In this document: in pieces, positions 1 through 9,221 of the stretch
Layout: each line of letters opens with the position of its first letter
Position numbering within the stretch: position 1 is the stretch's first letter
NCBI GenBank assembly: GCA_026224775.1
Contig: JAMFRP010000002.1
Span: 1-64,000 of the forward strand
From: Bacteroidota bacterium
Lineage (GTDB): Bacteria > Bacteroidota > Bacteroidia > Sphingobacteriales > Sphingobacteriaceae
Reading direction: 5' to 3'
DNA: 64,000 bases
Program-made: the position numbers and the translations under genes
Notes under the pieces: generated by a model
What the model saw: the letters and a program-made list of their open reading frames with translations, nothing else
Told to the model about the DNA's origin: nothing
Database searches by the model: none

Positions 1-284
1 AAGCTACCGGCAATACCGCTACCAATAGCCGCGATAACATACAGGATGGAGGTTACAATCATAAGGTTTTTGCGTCCGTATTTATCGGCCAAATAACCGG
101 CAAATAGTGCGCCCGGTATACAACCTATTGAGGCTGCGGCTACCACCAGCCCGAGTTCAGCATCATTCAGATGGAAATAAGGTTTTAAATATTGCAGGGC
201 GCCGGCTATTACTGCCGTATCAAACCCAAATAGTAGCCCCCCTAAGGCGGCTACTATTGATATTAGTACTGTGTAACTTTTCAT
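1..284 (-). CDS. MFS sugar porter, partial (N-terminal part)
   Basis: This is the first 94 codons of a major facilitator superfamily permease of the sugar porter type; the rest lies beyond the left edge. The reverse strand from the ATG at 284 reads MKSYTVLISIVAALGGLLFG, then FDTAVIAGALQYL, the typical TM1 of proton/sugar symporters. After TM2 comes GYLADKYGRKN, the loop 2-3 motif of the superfamily. It starts 14 bases after the LamG lipoprotein gene stops, on the same strand, so it is probably the last gene seen of the fecR-susC-susD-lamG transcription unit. Inner-membrane uptake of the sugar released from the SusCD substrate is the likely role. The exact sugar cannot be told. Confidence 0.85.
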   Translation of the reverse strand, partial: MKSYTVLISIVAALGGLLFGFDTAVIAGALQYLKPYFHLNDAELGLVVAAASIGCIPGALFAGYLADKYGRKNLMIVTSILYVIAAIGSGIAGS

Positions 285-298
285 TTATATATTAGTAA

Positions 299-1354
299 TT
301 AATTAGGGCTTTCCATTATGTACAAGGAATTAACCTCGGTAGCACTCAATACGGTGTTGTATAAACGCACATCATCTATCGAGCCCTGAAAATAACTTGC
401 CCCATAGAAATAATTCGGGCTTGAAGTGTCTGTAAGGCTATAAGCTGATTTTGGCAATTCGTTTCCAATACAAACATTCACAATAGTTTTTGGAGGGATA
501 AGATTACCTACAATAGCCACAGTTTTCACTAATTTTCCATTGATATAAAAAGTAACCGCGCCACTGGTAAATGAAGCTACTATCTGGCTCCAGGTGTTTA
601 ACTGCACGCTTCCGGGATTATCATCAACATCATGGATACCCGTATCCGTTGAAACCGTAAGGAATGGAAAGTTATTAGATTGTAATTGAAATTTATACCC
701 GTAATAATGATCTACAGAAAAAATGTAATTACCATTACTTGCCGTTTGCGGGTTAACCCAGCAGCTTATAGTAAAATTACTTGGGTATAATGATGAATTG
801 TATGGAATTTCGATATATGCGCCATTATTAAAATAGTAAGCGCTATTTGCGTTACCATATCTATCCTTTGTAAGAACAGGCAAAGTGCCACCATCCACAG
901 CAGTTGTGGCCGTTGCTCCTACATAATTAGTCTTCAATGTGCCATTGTTTCCGTTACCTGAAGAATCATTAGCGTTCCCGGTAAACTTCCAGTAGGCCAC
1001 CAAATTGGCTGCTGATATTTGCTGAATAAGGTTAGTTTCAAACGTGGCTTCAGCACGTGCAAGATTCGCGGTGGCGTTATTAACCTGTTGCTGCGTATAA
1101 CTTCCGGTTGTAACATTGGTAGCCAACGTAATAGCTATTTTTAATATCGCTTTCGATCCCACAGAATATTGCCCCGCTTGTTTACCTTCCGTAGCTGAAT
1201 TATATAGTGTAGTTGCTGAATCAATTTGTAATGTAAGCTTTGATTTATCTGAATTGTAATCAGCAGCAGTATTATTTTTTTTACACGATTGGAATATGGT
1301 TATAACAGCCACCAACATGATTAGTGCCGTTACTATTTTTTTAATTTGTTTCAT
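299..1354 (-). CDS. LamG-domain surface lipoprotein of the Sus-like locus
   Basis: 351 residues. The N-terminus has a lipoprotein signal with Cys at about residue 24 (IFQSCKKNN). Residues about 35-110 are a helical, low-complexity stretch resembling FIVAR-like linkers (repeated SATTLYNSA-type segments). Residues about 115-345 form a LamG/concanavalin-A-like lectin domain: it starts LVAYWKFTGNANDSSGNGNN and contains ISCWVNPQ and IDDVRLYNTVLSATEV, all typical. The gene follows susD by 25 bases. Position and architecture suggest an outer-surface glycan-binding protein assisting the SusCD transporter. No glycosidase catalytic motif is visible, so it is called a binding protein by inference. Confidence 0.85.
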   Translation of the reverse strand: MKQIKKIVTALIMLVAVITIFQSCKKNNTAADYNSDKSKLTLQIDSATTLYNSATEGKQAGQYSVGSKAILKIAITLATNVTTGSYTQQQVNNATANLARAEATFETNLIQQISAANLVAYWKFTGNANDSSGNGNNGTLKTNYVGATATTAVDGGTLPVLTKDRYGNANSAYYFNNGAYIEIPYNSSLYPSNFTISCWVNPQTASNGNYIFSVDHYYGYKFQLQSNNFPFLTVSTDTGIHDVDDNPGSVQLNTWSQIVASFTSGAVTFYINGKLVKTVAIVGNLIPPKTIVNVCIGNELPKSAYSLTDTSSPNYFYGASYFQGSIDDVRLYNTVLSATEVNSLYIMESPN

Positions 1355-1379
1355 TTTGAATAATTTAAAAAGTTCACTA

Positions 1380-2888
1380 CTATAAGCCTAACTTCAAATT
1401 GGTTTGCCTTTCGCTTTCCGGTATCGGGAAAAACTTATTAGTATTGTAATTAAACAATGGCTGGCTTGCCAGCGCTGTAGCCGCATAAGCCTGCCCATAA
1501 CGAATGATATCAAAGAAACGATGAAACTCTAAGGCTAATTCAGAACGTCGCTCCCGCTGGATGATAGCACGTAACTGGGTTTGGTCGGTAACCGTAATAT
1601 CAGGCAATAAACCCGCAGGTACTGTACTATTATAACCCGGTAGCGTGGTATCATATAAATAACTTTCGCGTGCACGTTTACGAACTCTGTTTAGCGGACC
1701 CAAAGCAGCTGCGCTATTACCTGATTCATTCAATCCTTCTGCTTCTATCAACAACACTTCGGCAAAACGGATAGCTTGGTAATTTAAGTTACCGTCGCCT
1801 TTTGTGGCTTCAGGAACTTCTGATAAGGGCTGACAGTGTTTTTTGCTTAGATATCCGGTAGTACTCCAGGTAGTATCATAAGCACTATCGAAATACGGAT
1901 GACCTGCACGCGCTATGGAGTAATCCAAACGTGGATCAACTACACCTGACGGTGAAGTCTCAAAATTATTAACCAGGCTTTGTGTTGGATAAAAGAACCC
2001 GTAGCCATTTAATGTGCGTGGCGCGAACCATTGGTTTAACGAATTGCCCTGTACAGGTGTTAAGCCGCTTTGATGCTGTATGGAAAATACACCTTCAGCA
2101 TTGTTCTTTGTCGCAGCTCTAAAGTTATCTGCAAAAACAGGTAACAGACTATATACACCTAATGAATCCACACCTTTTGCTTCGCTTGCTGCAAGCGCCC
2201 ATTTTTGTTCAAAAAGATAGGTCTTGGCTAACAGCGCCATTGCAGCACCTTTAGTTGCACGGCCTACATCAGCGCCGGTCCAAGTGGTTGGTAAAGCCGG
2301 TATTGCCGCGTTTAGATCTTTTTCTATCTGTGCGTATATCACAGTTTGGGCAGAGATGGGCTTTTGTTCTTCTGTTGGCGTCTCAACAGCCAAATGTAAT
2401 GGGATTGCTCCGTAAGCTACTGTCAAGTTAAAATAGTAATATGCCCTTAAAAATTCAGCCTGACCTAAAACGGAGGTGCGGGTAGCTTCATCAATACCTG
2501 CAACAGGTGCAGCTAAACCGGTGGTAACAACGTTGCATCTGAAAACACCATCATAGTATCTCTTCCAAACCGCTTCTACGGCAGAGTTTGATGGCAAAAT
2601 ATTGAATTCGTTTACCAGTTGATAATCATTTTGATCACCCGCGTTTCCGCCTTTTATGGCATCATCAGATGCCAGATCACCTAACACCCAAATGGCGTTT
2701 GATGATGCATCGGTAAATGAAAGAAAACTGTATGCCGCATTTACGCCCAATATGGCGTTGGCATCCGAAGTGAAAAAGTTGGTTGACTGATACTGACCAA
2801 GCACTGGCTGATCCAGTAGCTTTTTGCATCCTGCAGTAGTGAAAAACAGGACGGCTATAAAATATATTGTTAAATTTTTTGCTTTCAT
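1380..2888 (-). CDS. SusD/RagB family nutrient-binding outer-membrane lipoprotein
   Basis: 502 residues, usual for the family. The lipobox is at residues about 17-21 (FFTTAGCKK). The N-terminal SusD-like part follows (LLDQPVLGQYQSTNFFTSD, EFLRAYYYFNLTVAYGAIPL) and the C-terminal RagB part contains IRFAEVLLIEAEGLNES and ELALEFHRFFDIIRYG, the two best-conserved blocks of the family. It caps the SusC barrel and binds the oligosaccharide at the cell surface. It starts 18 bases after susC stops, on the same strand. The ligand cannot be predicted from sequence. Confidence 0.95.
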   Translation of the reverse strand: MKAKNLTIYFIAVLFFTTAGCKKLLDQPVLGQYQSTNFFTSDANAILGVNAAYSFLSFTDASSNAIWVLGDLASDDAIKGGNAGDQNDYQLVNEFNILPSNSAVEAVWKRYYDGVFRCNVVTTGLAAPVAGIDEATRTSVLGQAEFLRAYYYFNLTVAYGAIPLHLAVETPTEEQKPISAQTVIYAQIEKDLNAAIPALPTTWTGADVGRATKGAAMALLAKTYLFEQKWALAASEAKGVDSLGVYSLLPVFADNFRAATKNNAEGVFSIQHQSGLTPVQGNSLNQWFAPRTLNGYGFFYPTQSLVNNFETSPSGVVDPRLDYSIARAGHPYFDSAYDTTWSTTGYLSKKHCQPLSEVPEATKGDGNLNYQAIRFAEVLLIEAEGLNESGNSAAALGPLNRVRKRARESYLYDTTLPGYNSTVPAGLLPDITVTDQTQLRAIIQRERRSELALEFHRFFDIIRYGQAYAATALASQPLFNYNTNKFFPIPESERQTNLKLGL

Positions 2889-2906
2889 CTTTTTACTATT
2901 TAAGAT

Positions 2907-5900
2907 TTAGAAATTAGCCGTTACACCTACAGTAACTACGCGCGCTGATGGATAGGTTCCATAGTCGATACCTACGGCCCTAACACCATCGGCAGCATCA
3001 TCATTATTCATATACTGCTCAGGATCCAAGCCTGTATATTTGGTAATGGTCAGCAGGTTTTGAGCACTTACATATACCCTTAGCGCAGAGAAGCCCAGAC
3101 TGTTTAATACACTTTTGCCAAGTTTATAACCTAGCTGTACGTTTTTAAGCCTCATGTATGATCCGCTTTCCAGGAACCGTGTTGAATTCTGCGTATTGTT
3201 CGCGGCATCTGCCCATGATAGTATTGGGTAAGTATTGGTTGATCCCGGACCTGTCCATGCGTTTTGGGCAATGCGTTGTGTTATGTTAAACGGACGGTAG
3301 AAACCTTCAATATCTGTAAGCACCTGGTTGTATATTTTGTTGCCGTATACACCTTGTAAGAAGATATTCAGATCGAAGTTTTTGTATTGAAAGTGAGCCG
3401 TAAAACCATAAGTAAACTTAGGTATTGGGCTACCGGCAAATACACGGTCGTTATCATCAATTACGCCATCGCCATTTACATCTTTATACATTACATCACC
3501 CGGCCTAATACCAGGGCCCTGGTATGCATGTGTGAAAATTTGTTGTTGATTCTGGAAAATCCCTTCCTGCTGTAACAAATAAAACGATCCGATAGGATGG
3601 CCTACTTCTGTAAGCGTTGAGTAATATGAACTTCCACCGATACGGCCACCGGCAATTGGCGCACCACCATCAAGCGATACAACATCATTATTTACCGTAG
3701 CGAAGTTACCGCTAAGGCTGTAGCTCCAATCACTGTTTATCGTGTGGTGGTAGCTTAATTCCAGTTCTAAACCGCTGTTACGTACTTTACCGGCATTAAC
3801 CGCAGGGGTTGTAAACCCTCCTGTTTCAGCACCACCAGCACTTGGCGGCTCGGTTAAATTTAACAACACATTTGAAGTGTTTTTCACATAATAATCCGCA
3901 GTAAACATAATGGCGTTCTGGAATAACCCAAGATCCATACCTACATCCCACTGTGTACTGGTTTCCCATTTGATGTTTGGGTTACCTAATGATGTTATAC
4001 TATACCCTTGCGTACTGGTGCCGCCAAAAGGATAATAAAAACTACCATTTAAAAGAGAAGTGTAGGGATAGGTTCCGATTTGTGAGTTACCTAACTGACC
4101 AATGCTAGCCCTTAGTTTTAAGGTAGATATTTGTTTAACACTCTGCATGAAATCTTCCTGATCAATTCTCCATCCCAATGAGCCTGAATAGAAGTTCTCA
4201 TATTGAGCATCAGGGTCAAGTTGTGATGAACCATCACGCCTGAAATTTACACTCGCCAGGTATTTGTTATTGTATTGGTAGTTAATACGGCCAAATAATG
4301 ACGCATAAGCTAAATGCGTTTCGCCGCCGCCATTTTGCTGACTGGCTGATGCGCCCTGATCTAAATACTGAAAATCAGGCGATTGATTGGCAAATGTGTT
4401 ACGATACTCTGATTCATAAGTATCATTGTTTTTAATGATCTCGGTACCTACTAAAAAGCTTAAAACATGTTTTTGTAATGTAAGATCATAAGTAGCTGTG
4501 TTTGTCCAGTTATAACTTAAATTGTTATCCTGTGCTTGTGAAAGCACATTTGGTGAGTTTATTGTTTGTGTTTGACCTGTTTCATTCGTACCACCAAAAG
4601 TCGCATCGAATTGTTTGTTATCGGTCATGATCATATTTATGCCGAAGTCGGATTTTATTTTTAATCCTTTAATAGGCGTTAATTCAGCATATGCATCACC
4701 CAGGATAGTATATCCATCGGTATTGTTATCTGTATTATCCGCTAATTGTACAGGATTGTATCCATCACCTAAAAAGTTACCCCATGGTTCAGGTTCTTTC
4801 GGCAGAGCCTCAAACTGGCCGTTAGCCATATAAACCGGTGTACCCGAGGTACGGAATAATGCATAACGAATAATACTTGCCGCCCCGTTAAAACCATCGC
4901 CGGAAGTACCAACTGAACGTGTTTTAGAATAGCTTAAGTTTACATTAGTACCTATTTTAAAATATTTGGATATTTCGCCGCTTATAGCAGTGCGCAAGTT
5001 AAAACGATCAAATGCCGAATTCTGAATTAAACCGTCCTGTGTAAAATAATTACCTGAAACGATGTATTGCGAAGTCTCGTTACCACCGCTTATTGATAAA
5101 TTACCATTACTTATAGGTGCAGGCTTTAACACCTGTTTAAGCCAGTTTACATTTGATAATGTAGCTGCCAAACTATCTGTTATTAAAGGCCTTGCGGATG
5201 ATGTCCCAATATCATTGGTAGCAGCTGTATTATATGCTTTTACATATTGAGCTGTATTAGCCATTTTGATCAGGTTTTCGGCAACCTGTACGCCTGTGTA
5301 GGCATTAAAACTTAATTTAGTTTTGCCCGCAGCGCCACGCTTGGTGGTTACAATAACAACACCACCTGCAGCCCTGGCACCGTAGATAGCTGCTGAAGAT
5401 GCATCCTTAAGTATGTTAATGCTTTCTATATCATCCGGGGATATTTCATTGATGCCGCCTTGAGTTGGTACACCATCAACAACATAAAGCGGACTATTAT
5501 TATTTAATGTACCGATACCGCGTATAGTAACCGCGATCGCGTCACCCGGCGCGCCTGTATTTTGAGTTACGGTTACACCAGCTGCTTTACCCTGCATAAT
5601 CTGATCGACACCACCAACCGGGATCGCGTCAATATCTTTGCTGCTGATTAATGATACAGCGCCGGTTAAATCCTTCTTACGTTGTGTTCCATAACCAACA
5701 ACAACTACTTCATTCAGGTTGCTGTTATCATCTTTAAGGGTAACTAAAATTTCGGTTTTACCCGCCACAGCAACTTCCTGCGATTGATAACCAATAAATG
5801 ATACAATTAATACGGTATTCTCCGGGACAGTTACTTTAAAAGCACCGTTCTGATCGGAAACCGTTAGGCTCCTGCCCTGTTTTATGCTGATAGTTGCACC

Positions 5901-6323
5901 CGGTAATGGTAAACCAGTAGCATCGGTAACTTTACCGGTAACAGTTATATCAGCCGCTTTTGGGTTGACTGTTTGGGTTATAACTATCAATTTTTGTGAT
6001 AATATCCTGAATGATAGCCCTGTATTTGCCAGTGCATCGCTCAAAATCTGTGGTACGCTTACGTTTTTCACGTCTACGTTTACTGTTCCGCTAGGGATAG
6101 CCTGGTTGTTGTATAAAAAAGTGTAATTGCTTTTTTTCTCCAGGAGGTCAAATAACTTATCAAAACTAACGTTTTTAACGTTGAGGTTAATTTTGTCTTG
6201 CGAGTGCACCTTTGCCGAAACATGCAATAGGGTAAGCAAGAACAAAGCAAATGTTAATTTCACGTACAATAGTGTTTTTTTGACAATAGGTTGCTTAATG
6301 AAAGAACTAAAAGTTTTTTTCAT
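2907..6323 (-). CDS. SusC/RagA family TonB-dependent outer-membrane transporter with STN domain
   Basis: 1138 residues. Order of parts: signal peptide (about 1-42), secretin/TonB N-terminal STN domain (about 45-115; NVKNVSFDKLFDLLEKKSNY), carboxypeptidase-like beta-sandwich (about 126-200), SusC signature NEVVVVGYGTQRKKDLTGAV (about 202-221), plug domain, then a 22-strand barrel to the C-terminus. The STN domain marks the subclass of receptors that signal inward through a FecR anti-sigma factor, and fecR is the next gene upstream (204 bases away), with its ECF sigma factor divergent. Function: TonB-driven glycan import with SusD. The leader carries a hairpin whose T-run faces the opposite strand (see the terminator at 6407). 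Confidence 0.95.
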   Translation of the reverse strand: MKKTFSSFIKQPIVKKTLLYVKLTFALFLLTLLHVSAKVHSQDKINLNVKNVSFDKLFDLLEKKSNYTFLYNNQAIPSGTVNVDVKNVSVPQILSDALANTGLSFRILSQKLIVITQTVNPKAADITVTGKVTDATGLPLPGATISIKQGRSLTVSDQNGAFKVTVPENTVLIVSFIGYQSQEVAVAGKTEILVTLKDDNSNLNEVVVVGYGTQRKKDLTGAVSLISSKDIDAIPVGGVDQIMQGKAAGVTVTQNTGAPGDAIAVTIRGIGTLNNNSPLYVVDGVPTQGGINEISPDDIESINILKDASSAAIYGARAAGGVVIVTTKRGAAGKTKLSFNAYTGVQVAENLIKMANTAQYVKAYNTAATNDIGTSSARPLITDSLAATLSNVNWLKQVLKPAPISNGNLSISGGNETSQYIVSGNYFTQDGLIQNSAFDRFNLRTAISGEISKYFKIGTNVNLSYSKTRSVGTSGDGFNGAASIIRYALFRTSGTPVYMANGQFEALPKEPEPWGNFLGDGYNPVQLADNTDNNTDGYTILGDAYAELTPIKGLKIKSDFGINMIMTDNKQFDATFGGTNETGQTQTINSPNVLSQAQDNNLSYNWTNTATYDLTLQKHVLSFLVGTEIIKNNDTYESEYRNTFANQSPDFQYLDQGASASQQNGGGETHLAYASLFGRINYQYNNKYLASVNFRRDGSSQLDPDAQYENFYSGSLGWRIDQEDFMQSVKQISTLKLRASIGQLGNSQIGTYPYTSLLNGSFYYPFGGTSTQGYSITSLGNPNIKWETSTQWDVGMDLGLFQNAIMFTADYYVKNTSNVLLNLTEPPSAGGAETGGFTTPAVNAGKVRNSGLELELSYHHTINSDWSYSLSGNFATVNNDVVSLDGGAPIAGGRIGGSSYYSTLTEVGHPIGSFYLLQQEGIFQNQQQIFTHAYQGPGIRPGDVMYKDVNGDGVIDDNDRVFAGSPIPKFTYGFTAHFQYKNFDLNIFLQGVYGNKIYNQVLTDIEGFYRPFNITQRIAQNAWTGPGSTNTYPILSWADAANNTQNSTRFLESGSYMRLKNVQLGYKLGKSVLNSLGFSALRVYVSAQNLLTITKYTGLDPEQYMNNDDAADGVRAVGIDYGTYPSARVVTVGVTANF

Positions 6324-6406
6324 ACTTTTGAAAATTGAGGTTAATAAAAAACTAATAAAGCCTGAGATCCAGCCAGAAATTCGGTTGTATTGGATTAGCC
6401 TTAATT

Positions 6407-6440
6407 GAGGAAGTGTTCCCGCACTTCCTTATTTTTTTTA
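6407..6440 (+). terminator. Terminator-like hairpin antisense to susC leader
   Basis: A 9-pair stem (GAGGAAGTG at 6407-6415 with CACTTCCTT at 6422-6430, one G-T pair, loop TTCCCG) is followed by an eight-T run at 6432-6439 on the + strand. This is a textbook intrinsic terminator, but for rightward transcription, whereas the genes on both sides (fecR and susC) run leftward. It lies 84 bases upstream of the susC start codon. The shape is certain; its use as a terminator of an antisense RNA is inference. Confidence 0.6.
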
Positions 6441-6527
6441 GGGCTAATAAAACTTGGCGTTGAAGTATTGTTATGTCATAGAGTTTCTTCCTTTCTTCCT
6501 GTTAATTTATTTGGTTTATACAGTTGG

Positions 6528-7619
6528 TTACCATATATGTATTTGGTTATTGGTTATTGCGTAATGGAAAGGCTGCGTAAATTGTAATGCACGCATCACC
6601 TCATTTATATCCTGGTTTTTAAATGTACCGGTGAACTGTTTTGCTGAATAGGTATCATTATCAAAAACTATTTCAACATTATACCAGCGTTCCAGTTGCT
6701 TGGCAAGGTCTGTAAAGTCTTCTTTACTAAAGCTTAAACTATTAGTAACCCAACTTGTTTCAGTTATATTTTCATCAGGTAAAGTTGACGGGGTATTTTT
6801 TTCAGACGATACAGAATCAACAACCAGTGCCTTGGTAACCAGCTTAACTTCTTTTACCTCGTTTTCATTAGTGTTTACACTAACCTTTTCGTTTGGATAT
6901 AGCACAATTTTCGAGTCTGGCTTGTTGTCGTTTAATATTTCAACCTTGCCTCTTATTAATGTTGTTTCAATATATTTATCACCTGTATAAGCTTTTACAT
7001 CGAAAGCGGTACCCAATACAACTATATTAAGCTTACCGGCATGCACAATAAATGGATGCTTTGCATCGTGCTTTATATCAAAATAGCCTTCACCTGTTAA
7101 TAAAACCTCTCTTTTGCCATTTACAACTAGGTTGTTAGCATATTTTATTGATGAGCCTGAGTTAAGCCATACTGATGAACCATCAGGAAGTATAGTATGT
7201 ATACGCTTACCATATTGGGCAGCCAATACCTGTTGATTTGAGGTTATATTTTTATGGTGAGCTAATGTATATACACCTACAAACAACACCGTTATAACCG
7301 ATGCCGCAACCATCCATATTTCGCTGCGTTTGCGCCTTAGTGGTTTTAGTTGATGAGTACCAAAAAGCGGTACATCATTAAATCCATCTTCTTCATTTAT
7401 GGAGAGCTTAAATTTCTCTATTCCTCTTTCAAGCGCACGGCGTTCTTCCAGCGATATAATGCCTCTTGGTTCAATCCTGATTTTTTTCAAATCTTCGTAA
7501 TCAGCACGCAGTTCAGGCTGTGTCTGGAAAATATTTTCCAATTCTTCGATCTCGGGCTCGGTAATATCGCCCGAAATCGATCTTGAAATTAATACCCAAA
7601 CTCTGTCTTCTGATGCCAT
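6528..7619 (-). CDS. FecR family anti-sigma factor
   Basis: 363 residues. The N-terminal cytoplasmic sigma-binding part (1-99) is followed by one membrane segment at 101-120 (IWMVAASVITVLFVGVYTLA). The periplasmic FecR domain contains LPDGSSVWLNSGSSIKY, EGYFDIKHDAKHPFIVH and VLGTAFDVKAY, and a C-terminal DUF4974-type domain holds KEDFTDLAKQLERWYNVEIV. It receives the signal from the STN domain of SusC and releases the ECF sigma factor encoded divergently 155 bases away. The family is certain; pairing with that sigma factor is from gene order. Confidence 0.93.
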   Translation of the reverse strand: MASEDRVWVLISRSISGDITEPEIEELENIFQTQPELRADYEDLKKIRIEPRGIISLEERRALERGIEKFKLSINEEDGFNDVPLFGTHQLKPLRRKRSEIWMVAASVITVLFVGVYTLAHHKNITSNQQVLAAQYGKRIHTILPDGSSVWLNSGSSIKYANNLVVNGKREVLLTGEGYFDIKHDAKHPFIVHAGKLNIVVLGTAFDVKAYTGDKYIETTLIRGKVEILNDNKPDSKIVLYPNEKVSVNTNENEVKEVKLVTKALVVDSVSSEKNTPSTLPDENITETSWVTNSLSFSKEDFTDLAKQLERWYNVEIVFDNDTYSAKQFTGTFKNQDINEVMRALQFTQPFHYAITNNQIHIW

Positions 7620-7671
7620 ATATAACTAAAGACACCTATAAATCATAAAACCCCCAAGCCGAAATGAAATA

Positions 7672-7701
7672 TTTACTAAATCATTTTAGTAAAATGATTT
7701 A
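7672..7701. promoter_or_regulatory. Two overlapping palindromes between fecR and ECF sigma gene
   Basis: The 155-base divergent spacer holds a perfect palindrome with 12-base arms and one central base at 7677-7701 (TAAATCATTTTA, G, TAAAATGATTTA). A second palindrome shares half of it: TTTACTAAA at 7672-7680 and TTTAGTAAA at 7685-7693, four bases apart. The two cannot form at once. They sit about 55 bases from the fecR start and 75 from the sigma start. The regulator that might bind, if any, is unknown. Confidence 0.6.
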
Positions 7702-7774
7702 TTTTGCGGTAAAGGCTTGTTTTATGATTAAAAATTCTACCTTTATTTCACAATTATAAACTACCGTCTCTGGT

Positions 7775-8320
7775 ATGCAAGTAATACTTCAGGAAAGTTT
7801 TGAGCGGACCACCCTTGTGGATGAACAGGTTTTTACAGACATGTACAGGCAATACTTTGTAAAGTTGTACCGGTTCGCAATATCTGTAACACATTGCAAA
7901 GAAGCATCTGAAGAGATAGTACATGATGTACTTATTAACCTTTGGAAAAAGCGGAACGTAGTTAATGAAATAGAGAATCTTAATACTTACTTATACGTTT
8001 CGGTAAAAAACCTGTCGTTAAATTATTTAAGGAGCGAGGGGAAGCATATTTATGTAGATGCTGAAATGCTGTGCAATGAAAAAAGCTATATATCCATTGA
8101 CCCTGAAAGTGTATTGATTGGCAAAGAGCGGATAAATAACCTGAACTTATTAATTAACAACCTACCTGTAAAATGCCGGATGGTATTCAGGTTGATTAAA
8201 GAGGATGGCTTAAAGTATAAGGAAGCTGCCGCGCTGCTTAACATATCTGTTAAAACAGTAGAGAATCAATTGGCTATAGCCTTAAAAAAGATAGCTTTAG
8301 CGCTCAAGACAAGCAATTAA
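7775..8320 (+). CDS. RNA polymerase ECF sigma factor (SusC/FecR-coupled, Bacteroidota type)
   Basis: 181 residues, the family's usual size. Region 2 spans about 21-86 (FTDMYRQYFVKLYRFAISV, EEIVHDVLINLWKKR), region 4 about 127-175 (LPVKCRMVFRLIKEDGLKY, YKEAAALLNISVKTVENQL, the helix-turn-helix). It is divergent from fecR and the susCD genes, the classical trans-envelope signalling layout. Its last four bases overlap the end of the convergent RRM gene (8317-8320). It probably directs transcription of susC and the genes after it. Confidence 0.93.
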   Translation: MQVILQESFERTTLVDEQVFTDMYRQYFVKLYRFAISVTHCKEASEEIVHDVLINLWKKRNVVNEIENLNTYLYVSVKNLSLNYLRSEGKHIYVDAEMLCNEKSYISIDPESVLIGKERINNLNLLINNLPVKCRMVFRLIKEDGLKYKEAAALLNISVKTVENQLAIALKKIALALKTSN

Positions 8321-8649
8321 TAGCGTTTATCCTGCTGCCCTCTTCTGGGGCGTTTCCCTTTTACTACCGGCCTTTGGGGTTGATATACAGGCTTTACAGG
8401 CTCGGGCTTTGCATCAGCAATCCTAACACTAATTTTCCTGTCGTCTATTTCAGCGCCATCTAGTGCAGCTATTGCCCTATCGGCACCGGCCTCATCATTC
8501 ATATGAATAAAACCATAGCCCTGACTTACACCGGTTTCTTTATCGGTAATAACAGTAACCAGATCAACCAAACCATGTAAGCTAAACAGCTCCAACAGTT
8601 CGGTTTTATCCATATCACGGGGAAATCCTACAACAAATAGTTTGGTCAT
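8317..8649 (-). CDS. Small RRM-domain RNA-binding protein
   Basis: 110 residues with a single RNA recognition motif at about 2-80: RNP2 is KLFVVGFP and RNP1 is SQGYGFIHM. A short basic tail follows (KGKRPRRGQQDKRY). Such single-RRM proteins are common in Bacteroidota and cyanobacteria and are thought to act as general or cold-related RNA binders; the target is unknown here. It starts three bases after the DinB-type gene stops and is probably co-transcribed with it. Confidence 0.9.
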   Translation of the reverse strand: MTKLFVVGFPRDMDKTELLELFSLHGLVDLVTVITDKETGVSQGYGFIHMNDEAGADRAIAALDGAEIDDRKISVRIADAKPEPVKPVYQPQRPVVKGKRPRRGQQDKRY

Positions 8650-8652
8650 ATA

Positions 8653-9150
8653 TTAAGCTACAAAGGGTTTAACCAAATTTACCTGACCAATATGGTAGGC
8701 TACATGATTAGCACGGTTTAACAACACACTCAGCCTGTTTCTGGATGGATCATTTTCAAAATCTTCATCCGTCATGGCGTTGTGGCGCTTAAACCATTCC
8801 GTTGCTGGTAAATTTACAAAAAGTTCGTTTAATTCGGCATGTACTGATTGCCAGAAATTTTTCAGTTCAGTTAATGAAGGAGATTCAGCGTTGCCATTAT
8901 CAGCATTTTTCAAAAAAACTTCGTAAAGTTCAGGACTGGATGCTTTCCCCAAACCCAACGTTTCCTTCAGGGCATCATGGTAAGCGGCTAAGTGCCCGTA
9001 TAAATAAATTATCCGGTTTTTACCTGGCGCTATCGCTGTATAAAATTGTTCGTCGGTAAAAGCATTAAACACTTTTTCGGCCCGTGCAATTTGAGTATTC
9101 CAATTCGCAAGTCCCATTTTAACAAAAAGCTGTTGTTGATCCATGCGCAA
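8653..9150 (-). CDS. DinB superfamily protein
   Basis: 165 residues, a four-helix-bundle protein of the DinB/YfiT type. The putative metal ligands are visible as His in YGHLAAYHDAL (about residue 50) and NHVAYHIGQVNLV near the C-terminus. Many members are metal-dependent thiol S-transferases; nothing here shows the substrate. It lies immediately upstream of the RRM gene. The annotated start MRMDQQQ could equally be the second Met two codons on. Confidence 0.8.
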   Translation of the reverse strand: MRMDQQQLFVKMGLANWNTQIARAEKVFNAFTDEQFYTAIAPGKNRIIYLYGHLAAYHDALKETLGLGKASSPELYEVFLKNADNGNAESPSLTELKNFWQSVHAELNELFVNLPATEWFKRHNAMTDEDFENDPSRNRLSVLLNRANHVAYHIGQVNLVKPFVA

Positions 9151-9221
9151 AGATGTATATACAGTGTGTTATAGCAATACGTTCAAAAGAAATTTACGCA
9201 TTGCTGACGCTGTGCTTATCA

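Noticed and set aside
6127..6408. 93-codon + strand frame reaching the reversed hairpin at 6407
   Set aside because: It is antisense to the susC signal peptide region and has no protein-like features; the antisense transcript, if real, is more likely noncoding.
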